Shown here: positions 51,444-59,558 of the stretch, piece after piece
How the letters are laid out: each line of letters starts with the position of its first letter
Numbering within the stretch: position 1 is the stretch's first letter
Assembly: GCF_001650695.1 (NCBI RefSeq)
Contig: NZ_LWQS01000038.1
Coordinates: 186,001 to 250,000 of the forward strand
Direction of reading: 5' to 3'
Origin: Chloroflexus islandicus
Lineage (GTDB): Bacteria > Chloroflexota > Chloroflexia > Chloroflexales > Chloroflexaceae
Length of the DNA stretch: 64,000 nt
Program-made: the position numbers and the translations under genes
Notes under the pieces: generated by a model
Seen by the model: the letters and a program-made list of their open reading frames with translations, nothing else
Told to the model about the DNA's origin: nothing
Databases searched by the model: none

Positions 51444-51992
51444 ATGGCCCTACGCAGTGAAGCGATAAGCAATGCAGCACTCAAAGATGGCCGGCAGGTG
51501 ACGATTCGCCCGCTGGCCGAAAGTGATCGGGCGGCGCTGACCGATTTCGGTCTCAGCCTGCCGAAAGATGATCTGCTTTATCTGGAAGAAGATTTCACCA
51601 ATCCCGAAATTATTGCCCGCTTGGCCAATGCCTCGCACGCCGAGAATTGGCGGCAGATTGTGGCCATCGCTGACGATGGCTCGATTGTGGCCTACACCTC
51701 AGCGCGGCGGGTGCCCGGCTGGTCGAACCATGTGGCCGAACTGCGCCTGATCGTCAAGCCGGGTTGGCGGCGCAGCGGGTTGGGGATGCAGATGGCGCAG
51801 GCGATCGTCGAGGCAGCGCGTGAATTGGGTGCGCAAAAGGTAACGGTCGCGATGCTGGCCGCGCTGAAGGCCGGCCAAGCCATCTTCTCGCGCTTGGGGT
51901 TCGCTGTCGAAGGGCAGTTGGCCCGCCACGCCATCGATCGCAACGGCGAGTTGCATGATGTGGTGATTATGTCAGCCTTCCTGCGGGTGTGA
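51444..51992 (+). CDS. GNAT-family N-acetyltransferase
   Basis: 182 residues from ATG 51444, with CAGGAGG upstream. GNAT fold: VTIRPLAESDRAALTDFG at the start, ELRLIVKPGWRRSGLGMQMA (acetyl-CoA loop, RxxGLG), AIFSRLGFAVEGQL near the end. It resembles acetyltransferases for small molecules or protein N-termini; substrate unknown. Divergent from phaA. Confidence 0.83.
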   Translation: MALRSEAISNAALKDGRQVTIRPLAESDRAALTDFGLSLPKDDLLYLEEDFTNPEIIARLANASHAENWRQIVAIADDGSIVAYTSARRVPGWSNHVAELRLIVKPGWRRSGLGMQMAQAIVEAARELGAQKVTVAMLAALKAGQAIFSRLGFAVEGQLARHAIDRNGELHDVVIMSAFLRV

Positions 51993-52003
51993 TAGTGATA
52001 TAA

Positions 52004-52033
52004 TGGGGCGAGACATGATAGCGTCCCGCCCCA
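52004..52033 (+). terminator. Hairpin after the acetyltransferase gene
   Basis: TGGGGCGAGAC and GTCCCGCCCCA (one mismatch) flank an 8-base loop just after the GNAT stop codon. Its position argues that the next gene starts after it, at 52054. Confidence 0.5.
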
Positions 52034-52053
52034 CTATATTCTTGAAATACGCT

Positions 52054-52818
52054 ATGCCGAACCCGCTACGCAACCTCCCTGAAGAAATCAAACGACCGCT
52101 GCGCAGTGTGCGCAATAGATTCCAGCAGTTCAGAAACCTCGTTCAATATCGTGGCAAAGGTCGTTTCTGCCCAGTTTACCAACGCGAGTCGCGCGCATTT
52201 GCCCCTTACGGAAGATCAAAGCGCCAAGGCGCGATGTGCATTTATTGCGGTTCGTTGGAACGTCATCGCTTATTGTGGTTGTACCTCACCAAGCAGACCA
52301 ATCTTTTTGATGCACAACCCAAAAACGTTCTGCATGTCGCTCCTGAACCATGCTTTGAGCCGATATTCCGGCGCCGTTTGGGCAAAGGCTACCTCACCGC
52401 AGATTTACTCGATCCCCATGTCATGGTCAAAATGGATATTACCAAAATTCAATATCCTGATGAATATTTCGATGTTATTTTATGCAGCCATGTGCTCGAA
52501 CACGTGCCTGATGACCGCAAAGCGATGCGCGAATTTTGGCGGACACTCAAGCCAACCGGCTGGGCGATATTGTTGGTGCCGATTATGGCTGAAACAACCT
52601 TTGAAGATCCCACGATCGTTGACCCCAAGGAACGACTGATTGCGTTTGGGCAAGAAGATCATGTGCGCAAGTATGGTCGCGATTATATCGATCGGTTGCG
52701 CGAAGCCGGGTTTACCGTATCGGTCACAACAGTAACTGATATGGTTCCCGATCCCGAGGCGGCACTGCGGATGGGGTTGACCGCCGAGAGCGGCGAGATT
52801 TACTATTGCACGCGCTGA
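52054..52818 (+). CDS. SAM-dependent methyltransferase (type 11)
   Basis: 254 residues from ATG 52054. The Cys-rich opening has CPVYQRES and MCIYCGSLERHR, then NVLHVAPEPCFEPIF, DITKIQYPDEYFDVILCSHV, LEHVPDDRKAM and LKPTGWAILLVPI, a class-11 methyltransferase order with a divergent motif I. The two CxxC-like points may bind metal. Target not known. ATG 52003 and 52015 are possible but sit in the hairpin. It is followed by its own hairpin (52819). Confidence 0.75.
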   Translation: MPNPLRNLPEEIKRPLRSVRNRFQQFRNLVQYRGKGRFCPVYQRESRAFAPYGRSKRQGAMCIYCGSLERHRLLWLYLTKQTNLFDAQPKNVLHVAPEPCFEPIFRRRLGKGYLTADLLDPHVMVKMDITKIQYPDEYFDVILCSHVLEHVPDDRKAMREFWRTLKPTGWAILLVPIMAETTFEDPTIVDPKERLIAFGQEDHVRKYGRDYIDRLREAGFTVSVTTVTDMVPDPEAALRMGLTAESGEIYYCTR

Positions 52819-52839
52819 GGGCGAGAGACTATCTCGCCC
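52819..52839 (+). terminator. Hairpin terminating the methyltransferase gene
   Basis: GGGCGAGA-GACTA-TCTCGCCC, a perfect 8-bp stem directly after the stop codon. No U-tract; it precedes the promoter at 52847. Confidence 0.5.
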
Positions 52840-52846
52840 CGACAGA

Positions 52847-52876
52847 TTGACAACCCTCATTCGTTCCTGCTATACT
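52847..52876 (+). promoter_or_regulatory. Promoter of the SAM-riboswitch operon
   Basis: TTGACA (52847-52852), an 18-base spacer, and TATACT (52871-52876) match sigma-70 consensus closely. Transcription should start near 52883, about 17 bases before the aptamer. Confidence 0.75.
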
Positions 52877-52899
52877 TTTCCCAATTGCAGAACGCTGCA

Positions 52900-53002
52900 C
52901 TCATCCAGAGCGGTGGAGGGACCGGCCCGATGAAACCGCGCCAACCCGGCGGATCAACGCCTGACGGGTGGCAACTCCGGCAGCACGAAGCTGGCAGATG
53001 AG
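52900..53002 (+). ncRNA. SAM-I (S-box) riboswitch aptamer
   Basis: The P1 stem pairs CTCATC (52900-52905) with GATGAG (52997-53002). Inside are the conserved AGAGCGGTGGAGGGAC, GGCCCGATGAAACC (kink-turn and pseudoknot side) and GGGTGGCAACTCC of S-box RNAs. Binding of S-adenosylmethionine stabilises the aptamer and favours the terminator downstream. It controls the methionine genes that follow. Confidence 0.93.
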
Positions 53003-53048
53003 AGGAGAGCGGCGTCTTCTCGCCCCCCGGCAGAAGCGCGTCATCTGA

Positions 53049-53078
53049 TCTCTCGTCGCCCCGATGAGAGGTTTTTTT
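53049..53078 (+). terminator. Riboswitch terminator that also holds the ribosome-binding site
   Basis: CTCTCGTC (53050-53057) pairs with GATGAGAG (53063-53070), loop GCCCC, followed by seven T (53072-53078). The 3' arm contains GAGAGG (53066-53071), placed 7 bases before the ATG at 53079. Forming the hairpin would both stop transcription and hide the ribosome-binding site. Confidence 0.8.
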
Positions 53079-54275
53079 ATGCCCACCAACCAGTCTCCCG
53101 GCCTCAGTACGGCCGCCGTCCACGCTGGCGAAGCGCGCCGGCGCGCGTTCGATTCGATCACACCGCCGATTGTCCAGAGCGCTACCTACACCTTCCGCGA
53201 TAGCGCCGAGTTGATCGCCTTTCAGTCGGGCGAGCTTGAGCGTGAAGAGTATGGCCGGTACGGCAATCCCACCGTGCGCGCCGTCGAGGCCCGCCTCGCC
53301 GCCCTCGAGTCGCCGGATGCGCCGGCGGCAGCACTGCTCTGCGCTTCCGGGATGAATGCGCTGACTACCGTCATGCTAGCGATGCTGCCCGCCGGCAGCC
53401 ATGTGATTTTGACCGATGACGGCTACCGCCGCACCCGCCAGTTTGTCCGCACGATGCTAGCCCGCCTCGGCGTGACCCACAGCGTCGTAGCAGCGGCTAG
53501 CCCGGCAGCCATCGCTGCCGCGATCGAGCCGGGCCGCACCCGCTTGATCATCACCGAAGCGCCGACTAACCCCTATTTGCGGGTGATCGATCTGGCCGCG
53601 GTGGCGGCGATTGCCCGCGAACACCGGATCAAGACCGTGATCGACGCCACCTTCGCCACCCCCTACAACTTGCGCCCGCTCGACTACGGGATCGATCTGG
53701 TGGTGCATAGTTGCAGCAAGTATCTGGCCGGTCACAACGATCTGCTGGCCGGGGTGATTATTGGCCGCCCGCCGATCATTAGCGCACTGCGCGAGACGCA
53801 AGGCATCCTCGGCGGGATCTGCGATCCGCACGCGGCCTACCTGCTGGGCCGCGGTCTCAAGACCTTGGCCTTGCGCATGGAACGGCACAACCAGAATGGG
53901 CAGGCAGTGGCCGAATTTCTCGCCCGCCACCCGCGTGTGACCAAGGTGCATTATCCCGGCTTGCCCGATCACCCCGATCACACCATTGCCCGCGCCCAAA
54001 TGCGCGGCTTCGGCGGCGTGGTCTCGTTTGAGGTGGCCGGTGACCTGCATAGCGCGATGGCCGTGGTTGACCGGCTGCACCTGCCCTACATCGCCCCCAG
54101 CTTTGGCGGGGTCGAAAGTCTGGTTGAACAACCGGCGCTCATGAGTTACTATGAACTGAGTAGTGAAGAACGGCTGGCGGTGGGCATCCGCGACAATCTG
54201 ATCCGGCTCTCGTGCGGGATCGAAGATGCGAACGACCTGATCGCCGATCTGCAACAGGCTCTTGCCGACGAATAG
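53079..54275 (+). CDS. Cystathionine gamma-synthase-like PLP enzyme (Cys/Met metabolism)
   Basis: Trans-sulfuration family enzyme, 398 residues. FDSITPPIVQSATYTF, EYGRYGNPTVRAVEARLAAL, PLP lysine in LVVHSCSKYLAGHND, and the C-terminal RLSCGIEDANDLIADLQQAL. The SAM riboswitch upstream shows a role in methionine synthesis, so cystathionine gamma-synthase or O-acyl-homoserine sulfhydrylase is favoured over a lyase. The start is ATG 53079, after the terminator T-run; an upstream ATG at 53064 lies in the hairpin. metF follows 3 bases later. Confidence 0.88.
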   Translation: MPTNQSPGLSTAAVHAGEARRRAFDSITPPIVQSATYTFRDSAELIAFQSGELEREEYGRYGNPTVRAVEARLAALESPDAPAAALLCASGMNALTTVMLAMLPAGSHVILTDDGYRRTRQFVRTMLARLGVTHSVVAAASPAAIAAAIEPGRTRLIITEAPTNPYLRVIDLAAVAAIAREHRIKTVIDATFATPYNLRPLDYGIDLVVHSCSKYLAGHNDLLAGVIIGRPPIISALRETQGILGGICDPHAAYLLGRGLKTLALRMERHNQNGQAVAEFLARHPRVTKVHYPGLPDHPDHTIARAQMRGFGGVVSFEVAGDLHSAMAVVDRLHLPYIAPSFGGVESLVEQPALMSYYELSSEERLAVGIRDNLIRLSCGIEDANDLIADLQQALADE

Positions 54276-54278
54276 CTT

Positions 54279-55211
54279 ATGCACTCCACCCTGCAACGCC
54301 GGCTAGCCGCCGGCCAGACTGTGGTTACCGGCGAGATCGCGCCGCCAAAGGGGGCGGCCCGCGCGCACCTTGAGACCCTCGCCACGAACATTCGCGATTA
54401 TGTCGATGCGGTCAATCTGACCGATAATCAGCGCGGCATTGCCCGTATGTCATCGTTGGGGGGCAGCGTGATCTTGCAGCAACTCGGCATCGAGCCGATT
54501 ATGCAGATGACCTGCCAGCACCGCAACCGGATCGCGTTGCAAGCCGATGCATTGAGCGCCTCGGCGCTCGGCGTGCGCAATTTGCTGGCGATGACCGGCG
54601 ATCATCCCCGCATCGGCGACCATCCCGACGCCAAGAATGTGCTCGATCTCAATTCGTTCCAACTGATCCGCATGCTGCGCACTTTGCGCGATCAGGCCAC
54701 CTTTCAGGCGGGTACGCCGTTGAAAGAAGCGCCGCGCTTCTTTATTGGCAGCGTGGCCAACCCGAACGTCGAACGGGCGGCGCGGCTGGAAAAGAAGATC
54801 GAAGCCGGGGCCGAGTTTGTCCAGACCCAGTTGATCTTCGATGTGAACCGCTTCCGCCACTGGATGGCCGACGTGCGCGCCGCCGGCTTGCACCAACAGG
54901 CCTACATTCTGGCTGGCGTGATGATCTTGCGCCGGCCCCAATCGGCGATCTATTTGCGCGATCACCTGCCCGGCACGCTGATGCCCGATCCAGTGATCGA
55001 GCGCATGCAGCGCGCCGCCGACAGCGAAGCCGAGGGGATTGCGCTAGCCGCCGAGTTGGTCAACGAACTGTTGAGCATTGAAGGAGTGGCCGGCGTGCAT
55101 ATTATGTCGGTTGACTGGACGCGGGCCATTCCGCGGGTGGTGGAACAGGCCGGCTTGCTGCCGCGCCCGCCAGCGCCGGCAATTGAGGAGGGAGTGGGGA
55201 GCAGGGAGTAG
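54279..55211 (+). CDS. metF: Methylenetetrahydrofolate reductase
   Basis: Makes 5-methyl-THF, the methyl donor of methionine synthase. TGEIAPPKGAARAHLE at the N-terminus, DAVNLTDNQRG, MQMTCQHRNR, NLLAMTGDHP, FIGSVANPNVERAARLEKKI, GAEFVQTQLIFDVNRF and AYILAGVMIL are typical. 310 residues. The last residues (EEGVGSRE) come from a G-rich intergenic-type run (GGAGTGGGGAGCAGGG). In one operon with the riboswitch-controlled gene, giving both sulfur and methyl branches of methionine synthesis. Confidence 0.92.
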   Translation: MHSTLQRRLAAGQTVVTGEIAPPKGAARAHLETLATNIRDYVDAVNLTDNQRGIARMSSLGGSVILQQLGIEPIMQMTCQHRNRIALQADALSASALGVRNLLAMTGDHPRIGDHPDAKNVLDLNSFQLIRMLRTLRDQATFQAGTPLKEAPRFFIGSVANPNVERAARLEKKIEAGAEFVQTQLIFDVNRFRHWMADVRAAGLHQQAYILAGVMILRRPQSAIYLRDHLPGTLMPDPVIERMQRAADSEAEGIALAAELVNELLSIEGVAGVHIMSVDWTRAIPRVVEQAGLLPRPPAPAIEEGVGSRE

Positions 55212-55287
55212 GGAGGTCGCTGAAGGGACTCGTCTGATCTGTGCTATAACATAGGTAGCATCTGCTGAAACGATAGAGAGTAAACCG

Positions 55288-56064
55288 ATGGCGATCATCC
55301 TTAAATCTCCCGCTCAAATTGAACTGTTGCGCGCCGCTGGCCAATTGGTGCGGCAGACGTTCAACGTGCTGCGCGAACATATCCGTCCCGGCGTGACGAC
55401 TGCCGAACTCGATGCGATTGCCGAGGAGTTTATCCGCTCGCACGGGGCCGAGCCGGTGTACAAGGGGTATGTGCCCGCTGGCCGGCGCAACTACATTCCG
55501 CCCTTCCCCGGCACGATCTGCGCCTCGATCAACGATGTGATCTGCCACGGCATCCCCAGCAAACGCGACCGGCTGCGCCAAGGCGATATTGTCGGCATTG
55601 ACATCGGCTTGCGCTTGAACGGCTGGATCGGCGATGCTTGCGAGACCTTTGCCGTCGGCGAGGTGGATGACGAGACGCAGCGGTTGCTCGATGTCACTCG
55701 CCGCTGCCTCGAATTGGGCATTGAGCAGGCGCGGGTGGGCAACCCGCTGCGCGCGATCGGCGCGGCTATCCAGCGCTATGCCGAAGCCAACGGCTTTTCG
55801 GTGGTGCGCGAGTATACCGGCCACGGGTTGGGCCGCAATCTGCACGAAGAGCCGACCATTTTGCACTACGATGATCCCAACCAGACCCGCAAAATCGTGG
55901 CCGGTATGGTCTTTACGATCGAGCCGATGATCAACGCCGGCAAAGCGACGACCAAAGTCGATCGCGACGGTTGGACGGTGCGCACCGCCGATGGCAAGCG
56001 ATCGGCCCAGTTTGAGCATACGCTGGCAATCACCGAAGAGGGGCCGATTATCTTGACTGCGTAA
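55288..56064 (+). CDS. map: Type I methionine aminopeptidase
   Basis: Removes the N-terminal Met from new proteins. Short MAP-I form, 258 residues, with the metal ligands in VGIDIGLRLNGWIGDACETF (two Asp), TGHGLGRNLHEEP (His), VFTIEPM (Glu) and AQFEHTLAITEEG (Glu). ICASINDVICHGIP is the usual opening. A weak extended -10 TGTGCTATAAC lies at about 55240, so it may have its own promoter. Confidence 0.95.
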   Translation: MAIILKSPAQIELLRAAGQLVRQTFNVLREHIRPGVTTAELDAIAEEFIRSHGAEPVYKGYVPAGRRNYIPPFPGTICASINDVICHGIPSKRDRLRQGDIVGIDIGLRLNGWIGDACETFAVGEVDDETQRLLDVTRRCLELGIEQARVGNPLRAIGAAIQRYAEANGFSVVREYTGHGLGRNLHEEPTILHYDDPNQTRKIVAGMVFTIEPMINAGKATTKVDRDGWTVRTADGKRSAQFEHTLAITEEGPIILTA

Positions 56065-56290
56065 CATAAAGGCGCAAAGCAAGCAAAGACGCAGAGGGAT
56101 GATAAACGCAAAGGCGCAAAGAACGCAGAGGGATGATAAACGCTAAGGCGCGAAGGACGCAGAGCACGCAAAGAATCTTTAGGTAGACGAGGCGAGAGAA
56201 CGCTTGGGATAATGTCCTAAACAACCTTGGCGTCTTTGCGTTACACAACCTTGAGGCCTCTGCGCACATTACACCCTCGCCAGAGGAGAA
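56065..56290. repeat. AACGCAAAGG-type repeats in an inverted arrangement
   Basis: Forward units (AAAGGCGCAAAGC, AACGCAAAGGCGCAAAGAAC, AACGCTAAGGCGCGAAGG) fill 56070-56170; complementary text (TTGGCGTCTTTGCGTT, TTGAGGCCTCTGCGC) lies at 56225-56267. The two halves could pair in RNA. No gene in this 230-base gap. Confidence 0.75.
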
Positions 56291-56294
56291 AGCT

Positions 56295-56558
56295 ATGACG
56301 CTGGAAGAAGAACTGATCGCGGCCTTAGCGAGTGGTGACAAGGAGCGGGCGAAAACCGTTGCACGCGAGCTGCACGCCCGCGGCCTCGATGCCGCCGCGA
56401 TTGAAGCGGCCTTGGCCGCCCAACCGCACCTTGAAGAGCAACTCTGGGCCACCCTCAACGAAGTCATCCCGATTTCGCGGCGAGCCTTGAAGCGGCGCGC
56501 GATTCGGGCAGCGGAAGAACGCGACTGGGGCGACTGGGAAGAGGGCCGCCGCCGGTAA
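56295..56558 (+). CDS. Small charged helical protein of unknown function
   Basis: 87 residues, mostly Ala, Glu and Arg helix (EEELIAALASGDKERAKTVA, AIEAALAAQPHLEEQLWATL), ending in a basic RRALKRRAIRAAEERDWGDW tail. AGAGGAGAAAGC precedes the ATG, a good ribosome-binding site. Not recognised. It converges on the gene at 56562. Confidence 0.65.
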   Translation: MTLEEELIAALASGDKERAKTVARELHARGLDAAAIEAALAAQPHLEEQLWATLNEVIPISRRALKRRAIRAAEERDWGDWEEGRRR

Positions 56559-56561
56559 CGG

Positions 56562-57005
56562 TCAATGCACGCGGTAGAGGACGATGGTTTGCGCGCCGCT
56601 GGTATCGCGCAGCATAATTTCGACCCGATCCGGTTGCACAATGCCGCGCGAGAGCGGATCGTAATTGGCCGCCCCTTCGACGTAGTAGTAATAGATATGG
56701 CCTTCGTAGCGGAAGCCGCGCAGATTGCTGGCCCGGATCGCCACCCCCGGCTTGACCTCAATCAACGGATCGACGATCGCGCCGCTCAGCCGGCCCTGAA
56801 TCTCGCGCGTAAGGGGCGTCAAATCGGGTGTGGCAGCCAATGGCGTGCGCGCTGGCATTGCGCTCAGCAACCAAGCGAGCACACCCAGCAGCAAACAAAG
56901 TTCAATCCCAATCATCACCGTAAAGAGGCTAAACCGTCGCCAGCGGAATAGCCCTTTGATCGCAATACGCTGCTCTGCGCCGGCTGACACCATTGGCTTG
57001 ATCAT
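56562..57005 (-). CDS. Single-pass membrane protein of unknown function
   Basis: 147 residues: a cytoplasmic basic start, one membrane helix (about 29-50, LFTVMIGIELCLLLGVLAWLL), then an outer domain of about 95 residues with YEGHIYYYYVEGAANYDPLS and RVEIMLRDTSG. No family recognised. It is on its own transcript, facing a 337-base gap. Confidence 0.65.
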   Translation of the reverse strand: MIKPMVSAGAEQRIAIKGLFRWRRFSLFTVMIGIELCLLLGVLAWLLSAMPARTPLAATPDLTPLTREIQGRLSGAIVDPLIEVKPGVAIRASNLRGFRYEGHIYYYYVEGAANYDPLSRGIVQPDRVEIMLRDTSGAQTIVLYRVH

Positions 57006-57342
57006 CCCGATTTCTCCGTGCCGATTGCTGAGCTACCATTGCCTGCGGCTGCGACGAAATGTAGGTTGAGAGTAATTTGTAGTTTAACAAATTGCTCTTA
57101 CCGACGCCATAGGTCTCTAGTCATATTTCGCTGAGAAATATCCACGATTCTGATATGATTCGTTGCGATGAGACTAACGAGACACGACTAGATATACAGG
57201 GATCGCCGTTCTCTTGCCATAGCCAATCACGCTTGCGCCGGGGATTGCTTCGCCACCGGCTCGCAATGCCTGACACAGCAGTACATTTGCTTTTACAATG
57301 AAAGAGACGAAGAGCGGCAACCATTTGTTCCAAGGAGTTGCT
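57006..57342. other. Gap with one hairpin (57070-57097)
   Basis: No gene seen. GAGTAATTTGT and ACAAATTGCTC (one G-U pair) form an 11-bp stem around AGTTTA in an AT-rich pocket between divergent genes at 56562 and 57343. It may be an operator or the promoter region of one of them. Confidence 0.4.
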
Positions 57343-57639
57343 ATGCCGTTAGGACAGAAACTGAGAGGGCAAGATGCGATGGCATTCCTCGGCGGCGCGC
57401 TGAGCGGGTTGCTGATCGCGCGGCTCGTGCTCAAGCTGCTCGCCGCGCGGCCCGATAGTCCGGCCATTACGTGGCTCTATGCGTTGACCGGGCCGCTCGT
57501 GGCGCCGTTTGCGGTGCTCGACCGCGGCCAGCCGCGCTTTGGCGCTATACTGGAGTTGAGCACATTGACCACCTTACTCGTCGTGATCATCATCACCGCG
57601 TTAGGCTGGTTGTGGCTGGGAAGGATGCGGCCATCGTGA
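57343..57639 (+). CDS. YggT-like small membrane protein
   Basis: 98 residues, two membrane helices (about 14-34 and 68-93) around WLYALTGPLVAPFAVLDRG, the pattern of YggT/YlmG proteins (cell-envelope or division-linked, function uncertain). The start at 57343 has AAGGAG at 6 bases. Its stop overlaps the GTG start of the next gene. Confidence 0.65.
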   Translation: MPLGQKLRGQDAMAFLGGALSGLLIARLVLKLLAARPDSPAITWLYALTGPLVAPFAVLDRGQPRFGAILELSTLTTLLVVIIITALGWLWLGRMRPS

Positions 57640-58022
57640 CCGATTATCTCTTGAGCATCGTGTATTGGTTGGGCATCTTGATGCTGATTGGCGTCACGCT
57701 GGCCGCAATTGTACTCTGGTTAATCTGGCAACGCCTCCGCAGCCTCAATGTCCCGCCCACCGCCGGCTTTTTCGAGACCATGCACTACTTGCCGATCGCG
57801 CTGCCGATCGCGCTCGATCTGCTCGATTTAGGGTTAGATGTGCTGGCAGCGCCGATCAGTTGGGTCATCCTCGACCGGCTCGGCTTGCGCGGGTTGCGCA
57901 ACAAAGCTGCCATCGAGGCGCTAATCCCATTCACCCAGCCGATTCCAGTCTTTACGATCGGCTGGCTGATTGCCCGCTTGACGGGAGTGGGCAAGACGAT
58001 CATCCTTGAAGAGCAACAGTAG
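57636..58022 (+). CDS. Small membrane protein coupled to the YggT-like gene
   Basis: 128 residues from GTG 57636 (GTGA overlap). One strong membrane helix at 4-29 (YLLSIVYWLGILMLIGVTLA) and more hydrophobic segments near 45-75 (HYLPIALPIALDLLDLGLDV), then VFTIGWLIARLTGVGKTII. No family recognised. Operon context suggests it works with the YggT-like protein. Confidence 0.65.
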   Translation: MTDYLLSIVYWLGILMLIGVTLAAIVLWLIWQRLRSLNVPPTAGFFETMHYLPIALPIALDLLDLGLDVLAAPISWVILDRLGLRGLRNKAAIEALIPFTQPIPVFTIGWLIARLTGVGKTIILEEQQ

Positions 58023-58036
58023 GGCGAGGGAGGCGT

Positions 58037-58984
58037 ATGGCACAGCAGATCACTCTGGCCCTTGACTGGACGCCCAATACGAACCACATTGGCTTCTATG
58101 TGGCGAACAGCAAGGGGTGGTATCAGGATGCCGGTCTTGAGGTAGTGTTACGCTCACCCGAAGAAGACAACTATCAGACTACGCCGGCGGCAAAAGTCGC
58201 GCAAGGTGACGCGATGCTAGCCATTGCCCCATCCGAAAGCGCATTGAGCTACTATCTACACCCCGCCAAGCCGTCGCTCATCGCGATTGCGGCCATCGCG
58301 CAGCGCGATACGAGCGCGATTGTTGCCTTAGCAAGCAGCGGGATCGATCGGCCAGCGAAGCTAGATGGACATCGCTATGCGTCGTACAATGCCCGTTTCG
58401 AGCGGGCCATCGTCGCGCAGATGATTCGCAACGATGGCGGTAAGGGTGAATTCGAAGAAATCTTCCCGCCGAAACTCGGGATTTGGGAGACTCTGCTGAA
58501 TGGCGTGGCTGATTCCACATGGGTTTTTTTACCGTGGGAAGGGGTGCAAGCCAGACGCGCCGGTATCGCGCTCAACGCTTTCCGGCTCGACGATTACGGC
58601 ATTCCTTATGGATATACACCGATCCTCCTTGCCCATCCAGAGGCCGTGCGCCAACACAGTGATGCCCTGCGCGCCTTCCTTGCCGCCACCGCTGCGGGTT
58701 ATCGCTTTGCCGTCGAGCACCCCGATGAAGCGGTTGATCTGCTAATCGCCACCGCCAACCATTCAACCTTGGCCGAGCGAGCGTTCGTTGCCGAGAGTTT
58801 GGCCGAATTAGCACCCGCCTTGCTCACCGCCGATGGCCGGTGGGGAATGATGGACGGTGAGCGCTGGCGGGCATTTGTCACGTGGATCGAACAGCAAGGT
58901 TTGATTGTTGACCGCAATGGCCAGCCAATCCCGTTAGCGCCGGAAACGTACCGCGAACTGTTTACCAATGCTCTGATAGAGTGA
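58037..58984 (+). CDS. NMT1/THI5-like protein without signal peptide
   Basis: 315 residues of the periplasmic-binding fold of NMT1/THI5 proteins: ITLALDWTPNTNHIGFYVAN, KGWYQDAGLEVVLRSPEEDN, RYASYNARFERAIVAQMI. There is no signal peptide or lipobox, so it should be cytosolic, and no ABC permease or ATPase is nearby. It contains no Cys, so the CCCFC iron-binding motif of true Thi5 HMP-P synthases is absent; by eye the yeast His66 position is not His. Thus neither a standard transporter subunit nor a canonical Thi5. It may bind a pyrimidine-like ligand. Confidence 0.7.
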   Translation: MAQQITLALDWTPNTNHIGFYVANSKGWYQDAGLEVVLRSPEEDNYQTTPAAKVAQGDAMLAIAPSESALSYYLHPAKPSLIAIAAIAQRDTSAIVALASSGIDRPAKLDGHRYASYNARFERAIVAQMIRNDGGKGEFEEIFPPKLGIWETLLNGVADSTWVFLPWEGVQARRAGIALNAFRLDDYGIPYGYTPILLAHPEAVRQHSDALRAFLAATAAGYRFAVEHPDEAVDLLIATANHSTLAERAFVAESLAELAPALLTADGRWGMMDGERWRAFVTWIEQQGLIVDRNGQPIPLAPETYRELFTNALIE

Positions 58985-58994
58985 TGATACTAGT

Positions 58995-59408
58995 TTATCG
59001 AGTCTGAAATCGCAAGAGTACGTTGCCATCACGATCAAGCAACGAGAGCACACTGTTCTTGAGTTCGTAGCGAGCAGCGGCGGCCAAGGCCTGATGGAAA
59101 GCCAGCTCTTGCGCGGTGATCGCATCATCGGCGCAGGCGATCAACGTGCTGGCTATCTGGCTAAAAGCAATAGTTCCGCCGTCAAGCCGGTAGCTGCCGC
59201 TAAAGCCGTTGCAGCCGGCAAACCCGCTGGCGCGGTTGTCGGGGCCAAACGTGATCGTTAGTGGCTGGCCGGCAGCGACCGGCGGCTGGCCGTTGATCTC
59301 GATCAGTTGCCACTGGCGGTTGGTGAGGTTGGCTGCCGGCGCGGCATTGCCGCAGGCAGCGATCAGCAACGTCACTAAGAGCAGCAGAGCAGGGCGGAGA
59401 AGAGGCAT
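58995..59408 (-). CDS. META-domain lipoprotein
   Basis: 137 residues from ATG 59408. Lipoprotein signal MPLLRPALLLLVTLLIAACG with the lipobox Cys at 19, then a META (HslJ-like) domain: RQWQLIEINGQPP, ITFGPDNRASGFAGCNGFSG, AFSQIASTLIACAD, FHQALAAAARYEL. Such proteins sit on the outer face of the membrane; role unclear. It converges on the THI5-like gene. Confidence 0.82.
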   Translation of the reverse strand: MPLLRPALLLLVTLLIAACGNAAPAANLTNRQWQLIEINGQPPVAAGQPLTITFGPDNRASGFAGCNGFSGSYRLDGGTIAFSQIASTLIACADDAITAQELAFHQALAAAARYELKNSVLSLLDRDGNVLLRFQTR

Positions 59409-59558
59409 CGCGCAGTATCCTTTCAACATCACGCACGAACATTGACACCGGTATGCAGACGGGATCACGCCGGCAAAAGTTCCGGCTACCGGCCAGCGCC
59501 ACACCGGCGCGCTTTGGGTTACAATAGAATAGGACAGCGCAAGATTGTTTCGTAAAGG

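Noticed and set aside
51227-51484. N-terminal extension of phaA
   Set aside because: AAGGAGGT sits just before ATG 51226, where thiolase homology begins; the extension would cross the promoter.
58023-58036. Thiamine riboswitch before the THI5-like gene
   Set aside because: Only 14 bases separate it from the preceding gene; no THI-box text is visible.
59409-59558. CRISPR array or cas remnants near the Csx15-like gene
   Set aside because: No direct repeats or cas motifs found in the flanks.
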